Shown here piece after piece: positions 10,921-22,319 of a stretch of 64,000 nt of DNA. The notes beneath the pieces were generated by a model. The model saw only the letters and a list, made by a program, of their open reading frames with translations, made no database searches and had not been told where the DNA came from. Location: contig NW_024720773.1 of the NCBI RefSeq assembly GCF_018991925.1, positions 1,798,447-1,862,446 of the forward strand. The letters run 5' to 3'. Origin of the DNA: Homarus americanus (taxonomy: Eukaryota; Arthropoda; Malacostraca; Decapoda; Nephropidae). Position numbers and translations under genes: made by a program. How positions within the stretch are numbered: the stretch's first letter is position 1; each line of letters starts with the position of its first letter.

Positions 10921-13900
10921 ATACTCTCATAGTTTCATCTTGAGCGGACCTTTTGTTTCTGAGTCGCTCGGACCTGCGGAGTACTGGGGCAGAAACACAA
11001 GGTGGGGATGGATTTACTGTAAAGGCATCAACATTAGGGGACTCAACTGGGGAAGGGTCAACACTAGGCAGCTCCACAGGTCGGAGGAAACGACGGTTCC
11101 TCCACCATACTCTACCACTAGGAAGACGCACTTGGTAGTCCCTGGACCGGCCAATACCCATGACAACCCCAACCTTGTCCCAGCTGTGAGATACCGGATC
11201 TTGAATCCTGACCTGTTGGCCGATACTCAACCTGGGAAGGGGGCGGGCATGACAGTCGTACCGAGCTGCGACATCTGCGGCTCGTTCTGCTGCACGGCGG
11301 TCACATTCTTCAGTCTTGGCTTGCCATTCTTGAGAAAAAGACTTCGGGTGGGCAGGAACACAAGACCTGAGATGATGTCCGTATAGAACCTGAGCTGGGG
11401 AGCGTCCGGTGAAGTTCGGGGTGTTGCGTAACTCTAACAAACCTCGATTGAAGTCTTCGCAGTCGATATTTCCTGAGGGTGACACCTTAAGGATCAGGTG
11501 TTTAACAGTCTTGACTGCGGCTTCAGCGTGTCCATTTGCCTGGCTGTAGTGGGGCGAGGTCACAACATGACGGACTCCCCAACGGTCCATGAAGTCCCGG
11601 AACTCGTGGCTGGTGAACTGGGGTCCTCCATCAGTCCTGAGGCGGAGGGGAACACCAACTTCTCTGAAGTAATGCCTGAAATTCCGGATGGTAGCAGTAG
11701 CCGTTGTATCACTACCACAGGGGACGACAACAGGCCATCCAGACAATCGGTCGGCAATGACGAGGAAGGACTTCCCTGCCACTGCAAAGAAGTCGGCCGA
11801 CACAGACTCGAAGGGTCATGAAGGGTTATCGTCGCACATGAAAGGTTCCTGTTGCTGGCTGGGTTGCAGAATCTGGCACGGCTCACAGGCACGGACGGTA
11901 CTTGCAATGTCCGCGTCGATTCCGGGCCAAAATACAGTCTGCTTCGCCCGTCGCTTGGTGGTCTCCACTCCTCGATGGCTGTCGTGAAGGCGGATCAAGG
12001 TACGGCGGCGTAGGGGAGCAGGAATGACTACTCGTGGACCATACAAGACGAGGTCTCCGTCACAATAGAGGTCCTCGCGTATCTTCCAGTATGGGAGTAG
12101 CGATTCATGAAGGTCGTATCGGTTAGATGGAAATCCTTGGGACACACAGTCGACGAGCCGGATGTAGGAAGGGTCGGCCCGGGCTGCGGTGCGGGGATCT
12201 TCAAGGGTCTTGTCTGCATCCGGTGCTGTAGACTCTTCTGATGTGAAGAAGGCCTTCAATGAGACTACTGACTTGAGGGATGCAGCAGCTGTAGAACACA
12301 ACATCTCGTCCTCTGGGGTGGGGCGACTGACAGGGGCGCGGGACAGGGCATCCGGGATGCACAGCAGCTTACCTGGACGCCACACAGCCGTGAAGAGATA
12401 AGGCGAGAGCTTCTCTTTCAGGCGTTGAAGGAGAGGATTCTCTACTGCATCCAAAGAGTAGTGATTGATAATAGGTACAAGAGGGCGATGATCCGTGAAG
12501 AGGGTGAAGTGCTGAAGTCCTATCAGGTAGAAGTGGCACTTCGCCATCGCCCAGACAACAGCCAACATCTCCTGCTCAATCGTGGCATATCCGGTCTCGG
12601 CGTCCGTCAGGAACCGGGATCCACACTGAATCAAGGGGAGTTGTCCACCGCCAGGGTCCTGCAGAAGGGCGTAACCAACGCCGTAGAGTCTGGAGGCGTC
12701 AGTCTGGAGGACGGTGGGTAGGGCTGGGTCGTAACAGGCGAGGACAGGTGGACTTAAGAGGGCCTGCTTGACTCGATGGAAGGCCTCTTGATGATCTGGG
12801 GTCCACAGGAATGTCCTCCTGGGGCTCAGCAGGGGGCGTAACGGCTGGGCTGCGGCGGAGATGTCAGGTGTAAATTCAGCCAGCTGATTGACCAGACCCA
12901 AAAAAGAACGGAGGTCTGTCAGGTTGGCAGGGGTTGGAAAATCCCTGATTCCACTTAATTTTTCCGGGTCAGCTGCGATACCTGATGCTGAGAGAGTGTA
13001 CCCACAGAGGTTCACTGATGGTGCGGCGACTACAAACTTGTCAGCGTTGAGGGTAATCCCGTACTTTCGACATCTGGTGAGAACTTCATATATTCGGGAG
13101 AGGTGGGCACAGTAGTCTTCGTCATGGAGTAAAATATCATCAACCACCTTGACACAATTCGTGACTCCTTGAAGGGCCGCGTCACCACGTTGACAGAATG
13201 CATCGCCCGTAGCGGCAAATCCCATGGGGCCTCTGCAATACTGATATCTTCCATATGGTGTGATGAATGTAGTCAAATGCTGGTCTTCTTCGGCCAACTC
13301 GATCTGCCAATAACCACATAAGGCATCCATCGTTGTAAAAAACTTCACCTTCGGGTCCACATTTCGAACAGCTGCGAAGGGTGTGGGTGAAGGGTGGGCT
13401 GGACGGGAAACTTGCTGGTTAAGTTTTGACAGATCGGTGGTGATCCGTACTCCACCACGAGGTTTGGCGACGGGGACGAGAGGGTGGCACCAAGGTGAAG
13501 GTTCGTCTCCGGCCGGCTTGATGATTCCCTGAGCAACCTTGTAGGCGTGAGGAATCAAACGAGGGGTGTGGATGGCAAAAGGTGTGGCACCATCCTTAAG
13601 ATGAATCTTCATAGGTGGACCCACCATCGGCTTGAGTGGTGTGGATCCCAAAGACTTCTTCGTAACCAACACGTCAGCAAACTCCTTGAGAAGGTAAGCT
13701 CTTGCATCAGAAGGGGACGTGTTAGTAGCGATAGGGCGTTCCTTCAACCTGTTGACATGGGTGACCTTTAAAATAGGTTTGGGGAATTCCTTTGAAATAA
13801 TGGCCAACTCTTGACAATGGCCATATGATAAAAGCAGAGTCGGGATCCCATCATGAACATCAATCCGGGCTGAGCAAGACTGCTTACCAAAGGTAAGAGT

Positions 13901-15415
13901 AGCCCAGAAAGATCCCAAAGCTGGAGCCATCTTGGAACTATCAGCTGTCAGTTTCGTTGTCTGAGGAGGGGGCTGTAGGTTGCTCCGGGGTATTCCCAAA
14001 CTTGCTAAGTGTTGTGGACCAATTACTGAGACGTCAGCACCGTTGTCAGGTAACATCTGAAGACTGGATGACAAGTTACCGTGAGAAATGACGACACTCA
14101 TGTGCTGGGGCGTCGTGTCTGTGGAACAATGTACACGACGGCAGGAACGACTGGACACAGCGTCTTGATGCTTGCCAGAAGGAGGGGGCGTGCCAGCACT
14201 ACCTGAGGATGACTTCTTGGATCCTTGGTGGTGTCCTTTCTGTGTCTTCTTACGACAACATTTGTCATAATGGCCCACACGACCACAAAGTCTGCACTGA
14301 ACTTTGCTAGCAGGGCACTTGACTGTGTAAGCCCAGTGACCCTGGCGGTCGCAACTTCTGCACACGCTTTGAACAGCTGGGCACTGGGAGGCATCATGCT
14401 GTCTCGCACAGCTGTTACACAAAGCTACTGCTGAAGGTGTAGCTGGAGGGTGAGGGGTGGGGTTACCTTGCTGCTTCTTACCCTTTCTGTTGGAAGACAC
14501 TGCCCTCACCTGGTCAGGTTGTGAACGTAAAGCTGAAGTCGCACACCTGGCGGCCTCGTACGCTCGACATATTGTAACAACATCTTGAAGGGAGGAAGTG
14601 GGGTCAAGTGAAATGAGACGCTGAACTAGCTCTTCATCTCGAACACCCGTTAAAATAATTGTCTTGAGTTGCGTCTCTTCACAGACTTGAGAATTTCCAG
14701 GACAAACATCAACTTCCTCTGAACATCTCTTGAGTCTTACAAAAAATGCATCAAAAGATTCTCCATCAAGCTGCTTACATTGGAGGAGTTCTCTTCTTCT
14801 AAGTGCTTCGTTGCGCTGTCCCTTAACATGTTCCTGTAACTTGTCGAGAACGGCCTCTACAGTCAGAGTTGTCGTAGGAGGCACTTGAAGTGTGTGCTCG
14901 AGAGTACATTGTGTCTCTAAGGACAAGCACATACGAAGCTGTATCATCTGTTTAGGCTGTGGTAAACTTTACAAGTCAACCATTGTTGCATAGTCTTACC
15001 AACGTCGACGCCATTCCCGAAATATCTGATAGGAGGCGTCAGACTTCAGAGAGGGAGGCGTTTGTGCTGCAGCCTTTTGAGGAATTATTGAATCGACTCT
15101 GGGAAATGAGGTACCAGTACCTCTAGTTGTATCAGCGTTAGTAGTAGCAGACAAATCTTGTACAGTAGATCGTTGTGGGGAGGCTAACAGAGAAATCAAG
15201 ACTTCAAATCTGGCTTGATCCTCTCTTCTTCTCAGGTCATCCTCACTTCTACGTATGTCTTCTAGTTCTCTGCGCCTTTGTTCCTCTTCGTGGCGTCGTC
15301 TTTCAGACTTTCTGTATCGAATTTCTTCCTCTTCTCTCCTTGCAACATAGTCCTGGCGTCGAGAAGTTTCCATCCACTTAATCAGTTGAAGTAGATCTGT
15401 GGACACAGGCACCAC
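10919..15415 (-). pseudogene. Gypsy gag-pol polyprotein with three in-frame stops
   Basis: A single frame of 1499 codons, interrupted only by TAA at 14996-14998, TAA at 14969-14971 and TGA at 11816-11818. Gag has an Arg/Glu-rich coiled coil near residues 25-70 and two CCHC-type knuckles near 350-380 (CRSCDRQGHW and CRLCGRVGHYDKC). The protease has DNGADVSVIG, where DTG or DSG is usual. Reverse transcriptase carries VVDDIL with both aspartates; RNase H has QTDAS and TDHRPL. Integrase has an HHCC zinc finger (HDSHRG, CEPC) and the core with D in VIADRLSGW, D in RTDGGPQFT and E in GHAEAAVK. A GPY/F-like module follows (GVVMGIGRSRDYQV). The frame stays open upstream to about 15520; the first in-frame ATG is at 15371-15373, so the true start is unresolved. 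Each stop is one C-to-T change from a Gln or Arg codon. Confidence 0.92.
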
Positions 15416-15520
15416 AGGAGAGCTTGCTCGCGACGAATGAGGAGATTCTGTGGGTGATTGGACGTTGTCACTGTGGGGAGCGTGGGGCCTGAGTGTGGGC
15501 GGAGAGGTCTCCCAAACTTA

Positions 15521-16043
15521 AACTCATAATCCCATCGTCCAGGGTATCATTTTGACCCCTGTGAGACATGCAGACTGCTTCTGTACTCTATCTGTGCAAA
15601 AGACCGGGTCAACCCCTCGTAATCTATGCACAGAATTACAGAAGTCTGAAGTAATTCGCAAGAATTTAATATAAGGTGGGTCTGTGAGTGCGTGTGTGTG
15701 TGTATGGTCCATTGCCGGGAGAGGCTTGGTGCGCGCTGGCAACTGGGCAGAGTCGCTTGCTGGTCAGTTACCATATGACCAGGGACGGGAGCGGACGTAC
15801 TGCTGGACAAGTTCCCTCAGTCATCTAACTGCAATTTGCACAGACAATTCTGATTAAAATACACAACACAGCACTTCACAAAACACTTCACTTCACAGCA
15901 CAGCACTGTACACAGCATAGCACTTCACAACACTGTAAGTCTTGATGCTTGTAGTCTGACTGTAAATCCTTGAAGCTGAAGACGAGACGCCATTAACACA
16001 GTCCGGGCGGGAAGGCTGGTCCACCCTGTATCTCACTGAGAAA
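15521..16043 (-). other. Gypsy 5' leader
   Basis: Untranslated sequence between primer site and gag. It has repeated CAGCACTTCACA-type motifs at about 15850-15930 and a (GT)n stretch near 15690. No separate gene was recognised. Confidence 0.6.
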
Positions 16044-16056
16044 CCTCACTGCGCCA
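16044..16056 (-). promoter_or_regulatory. Gypsy primer binding site
   Basis: TGGCGCAGTGAGG on the minus strand, starting directly after the 5' LTR. TGG is the expected complement of a tRNA CCA end. The tRNA species was not determined. Confidence 0.8.
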
Positions 16057-16432
16057 TCTATGTTTGTCTTTGGCACCCCCAAAATGTTCTACACTACTGA
16101 GGGTAGACACAAACACTTGTTATCTTGAAAATAGGTTCTTATTCTCGTACGGGAGATATACAGAGGATTTAATAAGACAGAGCACTTCCGTACCTCAAGG
16201 ACTGGTGGTCTCCACTCTATGTATCACTGCGCGCTAGCATGTACAGATGCCAGCATTCACAAGCTGAATACATAAAATGTAAATATGATAATTCATATAT
16301 ATAACATGGTGCATAATAAATGGAAATATTACATAGGATTAATACATGTTCTGTAATACTTTACTATACATAATTAATAGGGTAATATAAGAATACACAG
16401 CTTAAGGTACTACTTCGTGTCCATATTATACA
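16057..16432 (-). repeat. Gypsy 5' LTR
   Basis: A 376-bp partner of 10531-10906 with no length difference. Differences cluster at GGCACC versus GATACC and at ATTTAAT versus AACTGAT. Confidence 0.92.
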
Positions 16433-16437
16433 CATGG
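16433..16437. other. Gypsy target site duplication, right
   Basis: CATGG directly after the right LTR; identical to 10526-10530. Confidence 0.85.
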
Positions 16438-17890
16438 GATATGCATGAATCAGCTGCAGCACACCTCTTGCCACTCTTGTTCATCACTAATCGTTCCAAC
16501 TATACCAAATAAATGCCAATACTTCTCTTACAGCTGCAAAGATTACCACCTGATATCTTTGAGGCCTAAAGAAGGGGGTATTTTGTAAGCAAGCTCTCAC
16601 AGGGAAAGCTTAATTCTGTTTGCATTGACTACATGATTGAGGCCACACAGGACAAAGCCATAAAAGGAGCAGGTGGAATAATTGGTCTGACTCCCAGAGA
16701 AAGATGGGTCCTACCCTCTTGGCTCCCAGACAGCAAAACGTTGGGATGAAGATGTCAACAAGATGAGCGAGATGTTTAATGGGTTGTACATTGACCCCTT
16801 TGATACAGTATATCAGATCCACCTGCTCAGCTCGTGAACATTGCTAATGGTGCTGCTGCACCTTGTGATATTCACAGTTCGATGCTGACTGCCATATAGA
16901 TGGGTACCATGCTGGTGGAAAAGTTGAGAGACGAACGACTTGTATCTAAAGAAGGTAGAGAGATGAGCGTTTATGACACTCTACCTCGTTCAGGGCTGAA
17001 AACAATGACTTACATGAAGAAAACAGTAAAAGTATATATTAAAAATGTATTCATTGATGCTGAAATAATGTACCTGAGACTGCTAGCAGTGATTCAACGT
17101 GTCCTTTTACATGGAAAATTCACCAGTGCCCTTAAGTCTCTTTACGGAAGATGGGAACTTGATCTCTGGTAAAAAGTCTGGCTTTATGCACAAGCTTGAG
17201 GAACTGGCTCCAGGTGAGAAGGTCAGTCATATACTTTAAATGTATGTAATGCAGCTATATTTGATGGACATGCAGTGATTCATATGCTAACACCTTTCAC
17301 ATAAAAAAATACCATCACATTTGGAGACATGGCCACATGTTTCGTCAAGTATATCTTGCAGACACTTGGACGCATGAGACCCACTGAAGAAACAATCATA
17401 GCAGGAGGAAACGAGATGACGTGGAACTGGGATAGCGTACCACACCCAACCAGACAGTTTCTAGCTACAGTTCAAAACAAGACAAATTTAGTAAATACTA
17501 CACAAAGTATACGATGGAAAATACATGTTCCACGTTAGCTGAAAAACATGCTCTTTACAGTATGTCAGTGGTGGAAATAGAGACAAGGCTGTGAAGATCA
17601 CAGAGCGGGGCAGTGAAAAAATTGAAGCTGTAAAGTCAAGTCACGAAGAAGCAGACACTAGAATATGTGTAGATGCGAGATTTGCTGCCGAGAATGTAGC
17701 CAACCATAGTGTTGTAAGCAGTCCAGACACCGATGTTCTTGTGTTGTTTGTACACCATCGTTCTACCACCAGTGCCAGGGAAATATTTATCCTTACTGGA
17801 AGGGAAGGAAAGCATGTTAGTCTTACTCGATATATACTCATCCATCTAATATATGACAAGCTATCCCCGCTAAAAAGAAAAGAAAAGAAA
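16433..17890 (+). pseudogene. CXC-tail family copy A, central part
   Basis: Continues fragment 1 in phase from 16438 (DMHESAAAHLLPLLF). It carries blocks typical of a large uncharacterised multi-copy protein family of invertebrates and fish: a segment around SNYTKYMPILLLQL, a segment around VCIDYMIEATQDKAIKGAGG (16615-16680), and RPTEETIIAGGNEM (17380). The acidic block SSHEEADTRI (17636) and SPDTDVLVLF (17719) resembles a metal-binding nuclease-like motif; that function is only inferred. Several stops and frameshifts interrupt it (for example TAA after NYTK). It stops near 17880 where a LINE 3' end begins and resumes at about 19450. Confidence 0.7.
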
Positions 17891-17898
17891 AAAACATT

Positions 17899-17985
17899 TT
17901 TTTGTTATTTATTTTTTTATGGGGATTAGCCCACCCGGGCACAGGTCATTGACCCACATCGAGGCCTGGGGGGCGAAAATGGAAT
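17899..17985 (-). mobile_element. LINE 3' end fragment
   Basis: Nearly the same sequence as the 3' terminus of the minus-strand LINE at 62506-62580: GCCCACCCGGGCACAGGTCA is shared, followed by a G-rich run. The poly(T) at 17899-17917 is the poly(A) tail on the minus strand. Only the last 80 or so bases of the element are present. Confidence 0.75.
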
Positions 17986-18182
<197 letters not shown>

Positions 18183-19446
18183 AAAGAACCATAAAGAAAT
18201 ACAAAAATGAAAAAAGATCAATAGTGAGAAACGATATATGAATGTTGTGTTGTCAATAATATGAGAAACAATTGAGACCCTGCAAATGTGTGTAAATGAG
18301 GCAGAAAGTCAGATCAGCAACCTGGGACTTGGTCACATATGGCAGCAGGGTCTACCATTAGACAACATATTATGCTTCCAATATCTTCCCAGGCGGTAGT
18401 ACCTCCCTGTTTGGTAGCTGCCTACTACCTACAGTACTACCTACTGTCAGTCTACTGTTTGACTGGTTGCGATCCTGCCAGCTCTTAATGGTGTTACAGA
18501 ATGGTGGTCCCAGATTGTGTCAAATTATAGGTTTCCCACTCCGGCAACAGAGTAAAGAGTAACAAGGTCGCCAAAGCAGCACTTAAAGTGATGTTACACT
18601 AAGGTGTGCAAGACCAAAGTACTGTATCTCACGAGTGTGGGGTTACAAATATATATGCAAGAAAATTAATAAATAAAAGGAAGAAGAAATACACAAAGTA
18701 AACGAGAAAACTAATCCATAAACAAAAGGAATAAAGCCTCTGACAAGAGTGCATTATAAGCGTGAATCAAACAGAAGATAGGTTCACTAAGTATTAACCG
18801 GTTTGGAATATTCTCAACAGAAGTAACGTTAATGATAATTAAAGTGACACTCCAGCAAATAATAACTGTAGTTGGGTAAACAAATCAATACAATGTTAAG
18901 TAACACAAAGAAAATTATATTATTTCACCCCGTTAATTCTTTCACGGAGTTACTTTCAGTATTCACTTTAATAAACACATGTTCATAAATCATCACCGTT
19001 CTTTCACCACTATAATAGTAATATCCTTTAAGCCTAATACACAAAATTATTATATCCTACTTTCATCTACCTTCCTTAATTCACTCACACACTCAACTTA
19101 ACACAATGTAAATTTGTATATTCAAGTTTATGTCTGTATGCCTGTGTTGAACTCCGTAGGCACTGTGTCCTTCCTTCCTCAGTCACGACAAACCTGTTTC
19201 TGTCTGTCCTGTGTGCTATGGACGGACGCCACGTCACATTTTTGGAGGGAGTCCACGAACCAATCACTCATCCGCTTTCCAGTGGCACCACACGTCACAT
19301 CCCGACACCAGTTTCACAAGCTCGACCCTCACGTAGGCAAAGTCCCGTTCACTTGCTTGCCCACGAGATCTAGCTATGGATGCTATTGTCGTTGTTGCAG
19401 TGGTTGTTTCCAATACCTCCTCCCCGGGACTCACGTCACGTCACAA
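18183..19446. other. Unassigned insert within CXC copy A
   Basis: About 1.26 kb of A/T-rich sequence between two parts of copy A. No coding family was recognised. The right edge has CACGTCACATTTT at about 19231, CACGTCACATCCC at 19290 and ends TCACGTCACGTCACA. On the minus strand it would begin TGTGACGTGACG, which is compatible with an LTR or a terminal repeat, but I could not find the partner end. Confidence 0.35.
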
Positions 19447-20051
19447 TAGGGACATGGAAAGAAGTTGATGATGGAACAGAGCAACAACTTCCAGGACTTG
19501 TCCAACTCAGGGAAAAGCGTGACACTACAAAAATCTGAAAAACTGACTGCAACTCCATTCATTGGAAGTCTTTATGATAAATCAAACTGCAGGTCTTTCA
19601 ATGCGCTAAGATGTGAAATGGTACGTCGAAAAAATGTACTGTAAGTGCTAAGAAACTTCCACCAACAGAAGAGAGCTTTAACTTGCATCTCCTGCGGGGT
19701 ATCTATCAACTAAGAATATGGCGAGAAGCTGTCATACCAATACAAGAAGTCATTGATCAGACATCCTTTGGATACGAGAAGACACTAGATGGAACGTCTG
19801 TGGTACTTAAGTTGATGAGCCAGCCTCCAGCTGCACCAGAATTGTTGAATAACCTTGAATGGAACTGCTCTCCAGAATGTTGTGCTCTACAGTGCAAGTG
19901 TCTTACCGATGTACGACCATGCACTGCAGCATGTAATTGTGAGGCATTGTGTGCTCGAGATCAAGTGGTGGAAATTTTTGAGTGTTTAAATCCTCTAACA
20001 CATGTTGCGTTCTGCGATAGCGACTCAGGCAGTGAATCAGAGGATTTATAA
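19447..20051 (+). pseudogene. CXC-tail family copy A, C-terminus
   Basis: The last segment of copy A. From 19683 a frame of 122 codons is open to the stop at 20049. The order is RSFNALRCEMVRRKN (19590, other phase), KKLPPTEESFNLHLLRGIYQ, SQPPAAPELLNNL, then a cysteine-rich CXC-type domain (WNCSPECCALQCKCL, then PCTAACNCEALC) and an acidic tail. The same arrangement occurs in copies B and C. CXC domains of tesmin/TSO1 proteins bind zinc and DNA; here the CXC part is short and single, so a DNA-binding role is inference. Frame changes between 19450 and 19680 show decay. Confidence 0.75.
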
Positions 20052-21229
20052 AGTAATGCTTATTTCTATGTATGTCTTAACTATAGGAAGCCATACTTTT
20101 GCCACGCATTTGTCAAATTCGTGATTGCATTCATTGATTTGTAGACCGCTACAAAAATAGATTTATGAGTGATTGATAAATTATATCTTTTGCGAGTAAT
20201 TTTTCATTTACTATAAATTTACAATGATAAAGATTCTTTCCAACTTTCTTTAATTAAATATAAGCACCAACTTTCTATTTACTTTTACCAAAATTGATAT
20301 ATTTAACATAATGTTTTTCTATGTTGGAAATTTCTTACAATTTTTTTGGTCATTATTTATTTGCTAACAAAATCTTAAATTGTACACAATAGTGAACTTT
20401 TATATTTTCACAGTGCAATATTGCATAGATTTATTTCGCCATTTTAAATAAAAAGAAAATAACACTTCCTAAATGATCTGGTTTCCAAAATGATTCTTTG
20501 AATACAGTTGTTAAGCTAAGGAAGCACAGCTTATAATCAATGAGTAATAATATGTCTTATAAGATATAAAATGTAACATACTGGCATTCAAATTTCAACA
20601 ACTTGACTCAGTCATTTTTGATAATGGCATAACATAATCTCCACACCCCAAGGCTTAGTTTTAGTGATACAGACTAATGTTACCATGTTGACCCGGATAC
20701 CTCCCTCCCCCCTTCTTTTTCTGACCTCTGCTCCTGGACTATTACGCCATGTGGTGTGGCTAAGAGGAGAGAGAGGCAGACAGACATCGGCTCTGGCCAC
20801 AAGCTGAAGTGAGACAGAGAGTGAGTCTGTGGGGCGTAGTCCAGGAAAATTAGTGTTTAACCTAGAAATGTTTAGGAAACAGCTGAAAATCTAAAGATGT
20901 GTTCCCAATACCATTTTAAATCACCAAAAAAGTTTCCCATGATTCATCGTAGCCGTTTTTAAGTACAGTAGTTGGAATAAACAACAGATGGCTGCCATTT
21001 ACTTGCGTCGACCAGAAAAATCCCAAACAGGTAAGATATGCAAGAAAACACAGATTTCGAGGTTTCATTCTGATATGATATTGCATGTACATTTATAAAC
21101 AGTGATGTAGTAAACATAGGCAACAAAAGTAAAAATACAACGAACTATAACATCAATCCACAGTCCACATGGCTTGTGATTTTCTCCATTCATTCAATCT
21201 TTCTTTGAAGAATATTTGTACATGTGATA
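20052..21229. other. Unassigned A/T-rich DNA
   Basis: No gene recognised between the C-termini of copies A and B, which converge on this interval. It contains the second copy of the 83-bp dispersed repeat. Confidence 0.5.
20613..20695. repeat. Dispersed 83-bp repeat, copy 2
   Basis: Gap-free match to 7698-7780, same orientation, about nine substitutions. Flanking sequences differ. Confidence 0.8.
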
Positions 21230-21747
21230 CCTTAACATCCTCCACACAAGGCAGAACAAAGTACCCAAGCTTTCTTGCAGGAACAATTTTGTTTGCACCC
21301 TTTTTTACAGTTATAGGATACAATATTCAACAGCTTCTCTGGAGCAGCTGGTAACTCAGAAGTAATAGGTACAAGCATCCCATTGTGCATTTCCCATCCC
21401 CAATCGGTAGGGGGCGTGTTATGACCAAGCCATTGCTGAACCTGTAGGTAAGCACGGAATGAGTGTTGCTTAGCATCAGCACTGGTGGGAGGCAATGCTG
21501 CAATATCAATTGTATGTTGGAGAGATTGCTTAGCAAGAGCTCTCTTTAGTCTATAAAACCTACAGTTATTGAAAGCTGTAAATTGCTGACTCCTGTAAAG
21601 TGCTTACAAGAACTTTCCTCAGCAACCTGGTGGATTCTGAATACGTCTGATGGTGGCTGAATTCACCAACACATTGCGAGGTGTCACACATTTTATGCTC
21701 CCCGTGGCAAGGAATGTGTTGTACCCATCAAGTGTGTTCACATTGAC
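21230..21747 (-). pseudogene. CXC-tail family copy B, C-terminal half
   Basis: Read on the minus strand from 21747: VNVNTLDGYNTFLATGSIKC, a degraded middle, ALPPTSADAKQHSFRAYLQV (about 21495), LPAAPEKLLNIVSYNC and the CXC domain NCKKGCKQNCSCKKAWVLC ending LCGGC near 21232. The LPPT, PAAPEKLL and CXC blocks match the same order in copies A and C. It continues upstream at 28105 across the BEL element; the two flanks read AD-I and VNVNT, which is the family sequence when joined. Stops and a frame change near 21590 break it. Confidence 0.75.
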
Positions 21748-22306
21748 TGTTACCGCCACGCACAATCGTGTGCGCCAGCAACATGTGTTAGTGAAGAGAC
21801 AGTTTACAACTAAGGTAGCTGATTAAGCAGACTGAAGGCTCGCAGCTGCCCATGAGACAGCCTGAGGTCAGACTATCACCTTCTCCTGTAGAGGCAACAT
21901 CTGAAGCCAACATTTCTCCTGCAGGCCATCGTGTTTGTTCTCGTTGGTCTAACCCTAGACCCGTAAAACGTGAGTGTGAACTGTTGAATCCTCTGAGAAC
22001 ACTAAACGACTTTAATAATTGCAGTTATATACTGTACATTGATCATATTGTTACTGTGTGTCCTGGTGTATCAGCAGTTGTTACATGTGAGATATATTCA
22101 ACAGGTTTCTCTGAGAACACAAATCGACTTTAATAGTTGTAGCTATGTACTGTACATTGATCATATTGTTCAAAGTGTGTGTTCTGATGTACCAGAACTT
22201 GTTACATGTGAGATGTATTAAACAGGTTTTAACCGAATTATATTCATCGTGTCAACGTAAAGGGTGTTATTGTCCTGCACAGCCGCAATTGCTCTGAGCG
22301 ATTACA
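21748..22306 (+). repeat. BEL 5' LTR with internal tandem duplication
   Basis: 559 bp, starting TGTTACCGCCACGCAC and ending GAGCGATTACA. It contains two copies of a unit of about 112 bp (each starting GAGAACACWAAWCGACTTTA, near 21996 and 22109), where the 3' LTR has one. This explains the length difference of 111 bp. Confidence 0.88.
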
Positions 22307-22319
22307 GTCAAAACGTGGG

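Larger units (their letters stand above)
10531..16432 (-). mobile_element. Ty3/Gypsy LTR retrotransposon, nearly complete
   Basis: A 5.9-kb element on the minus strand with two 376-bp LTRs (10531-10906 and 16057-16432) that differ at roughly 15 positions, about 96% identical by eye. It has a 13-base primer site abutting the 5' LTR, a polypurine tract abutting the 3' LTR, and a perfect 5-bp target duplication CATGG. It encodes a single gag-pol frame in the normal Gypsy order gag, protease, reverse transcriptase, RNase H, integrase. It sits in the CXC-family copy A, and removing it restores that reading frame. The LTR divergence and three nonsense codons indicate a fairly young but inactive copy. 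Confidence 0.95.

Noticed and set aside
10919..15415. Endogenous retrovirus
   Set aside because: No envelope frame after integrase; the stop codon overlaps the polypurine tract, so this is a Gypsy retrotransposon without env.
19114..19449. 111-codon plus-strand frame
   Set aside because: Low-complexity Cys/Ser/His composition without motif; lies within an unassigned insert.
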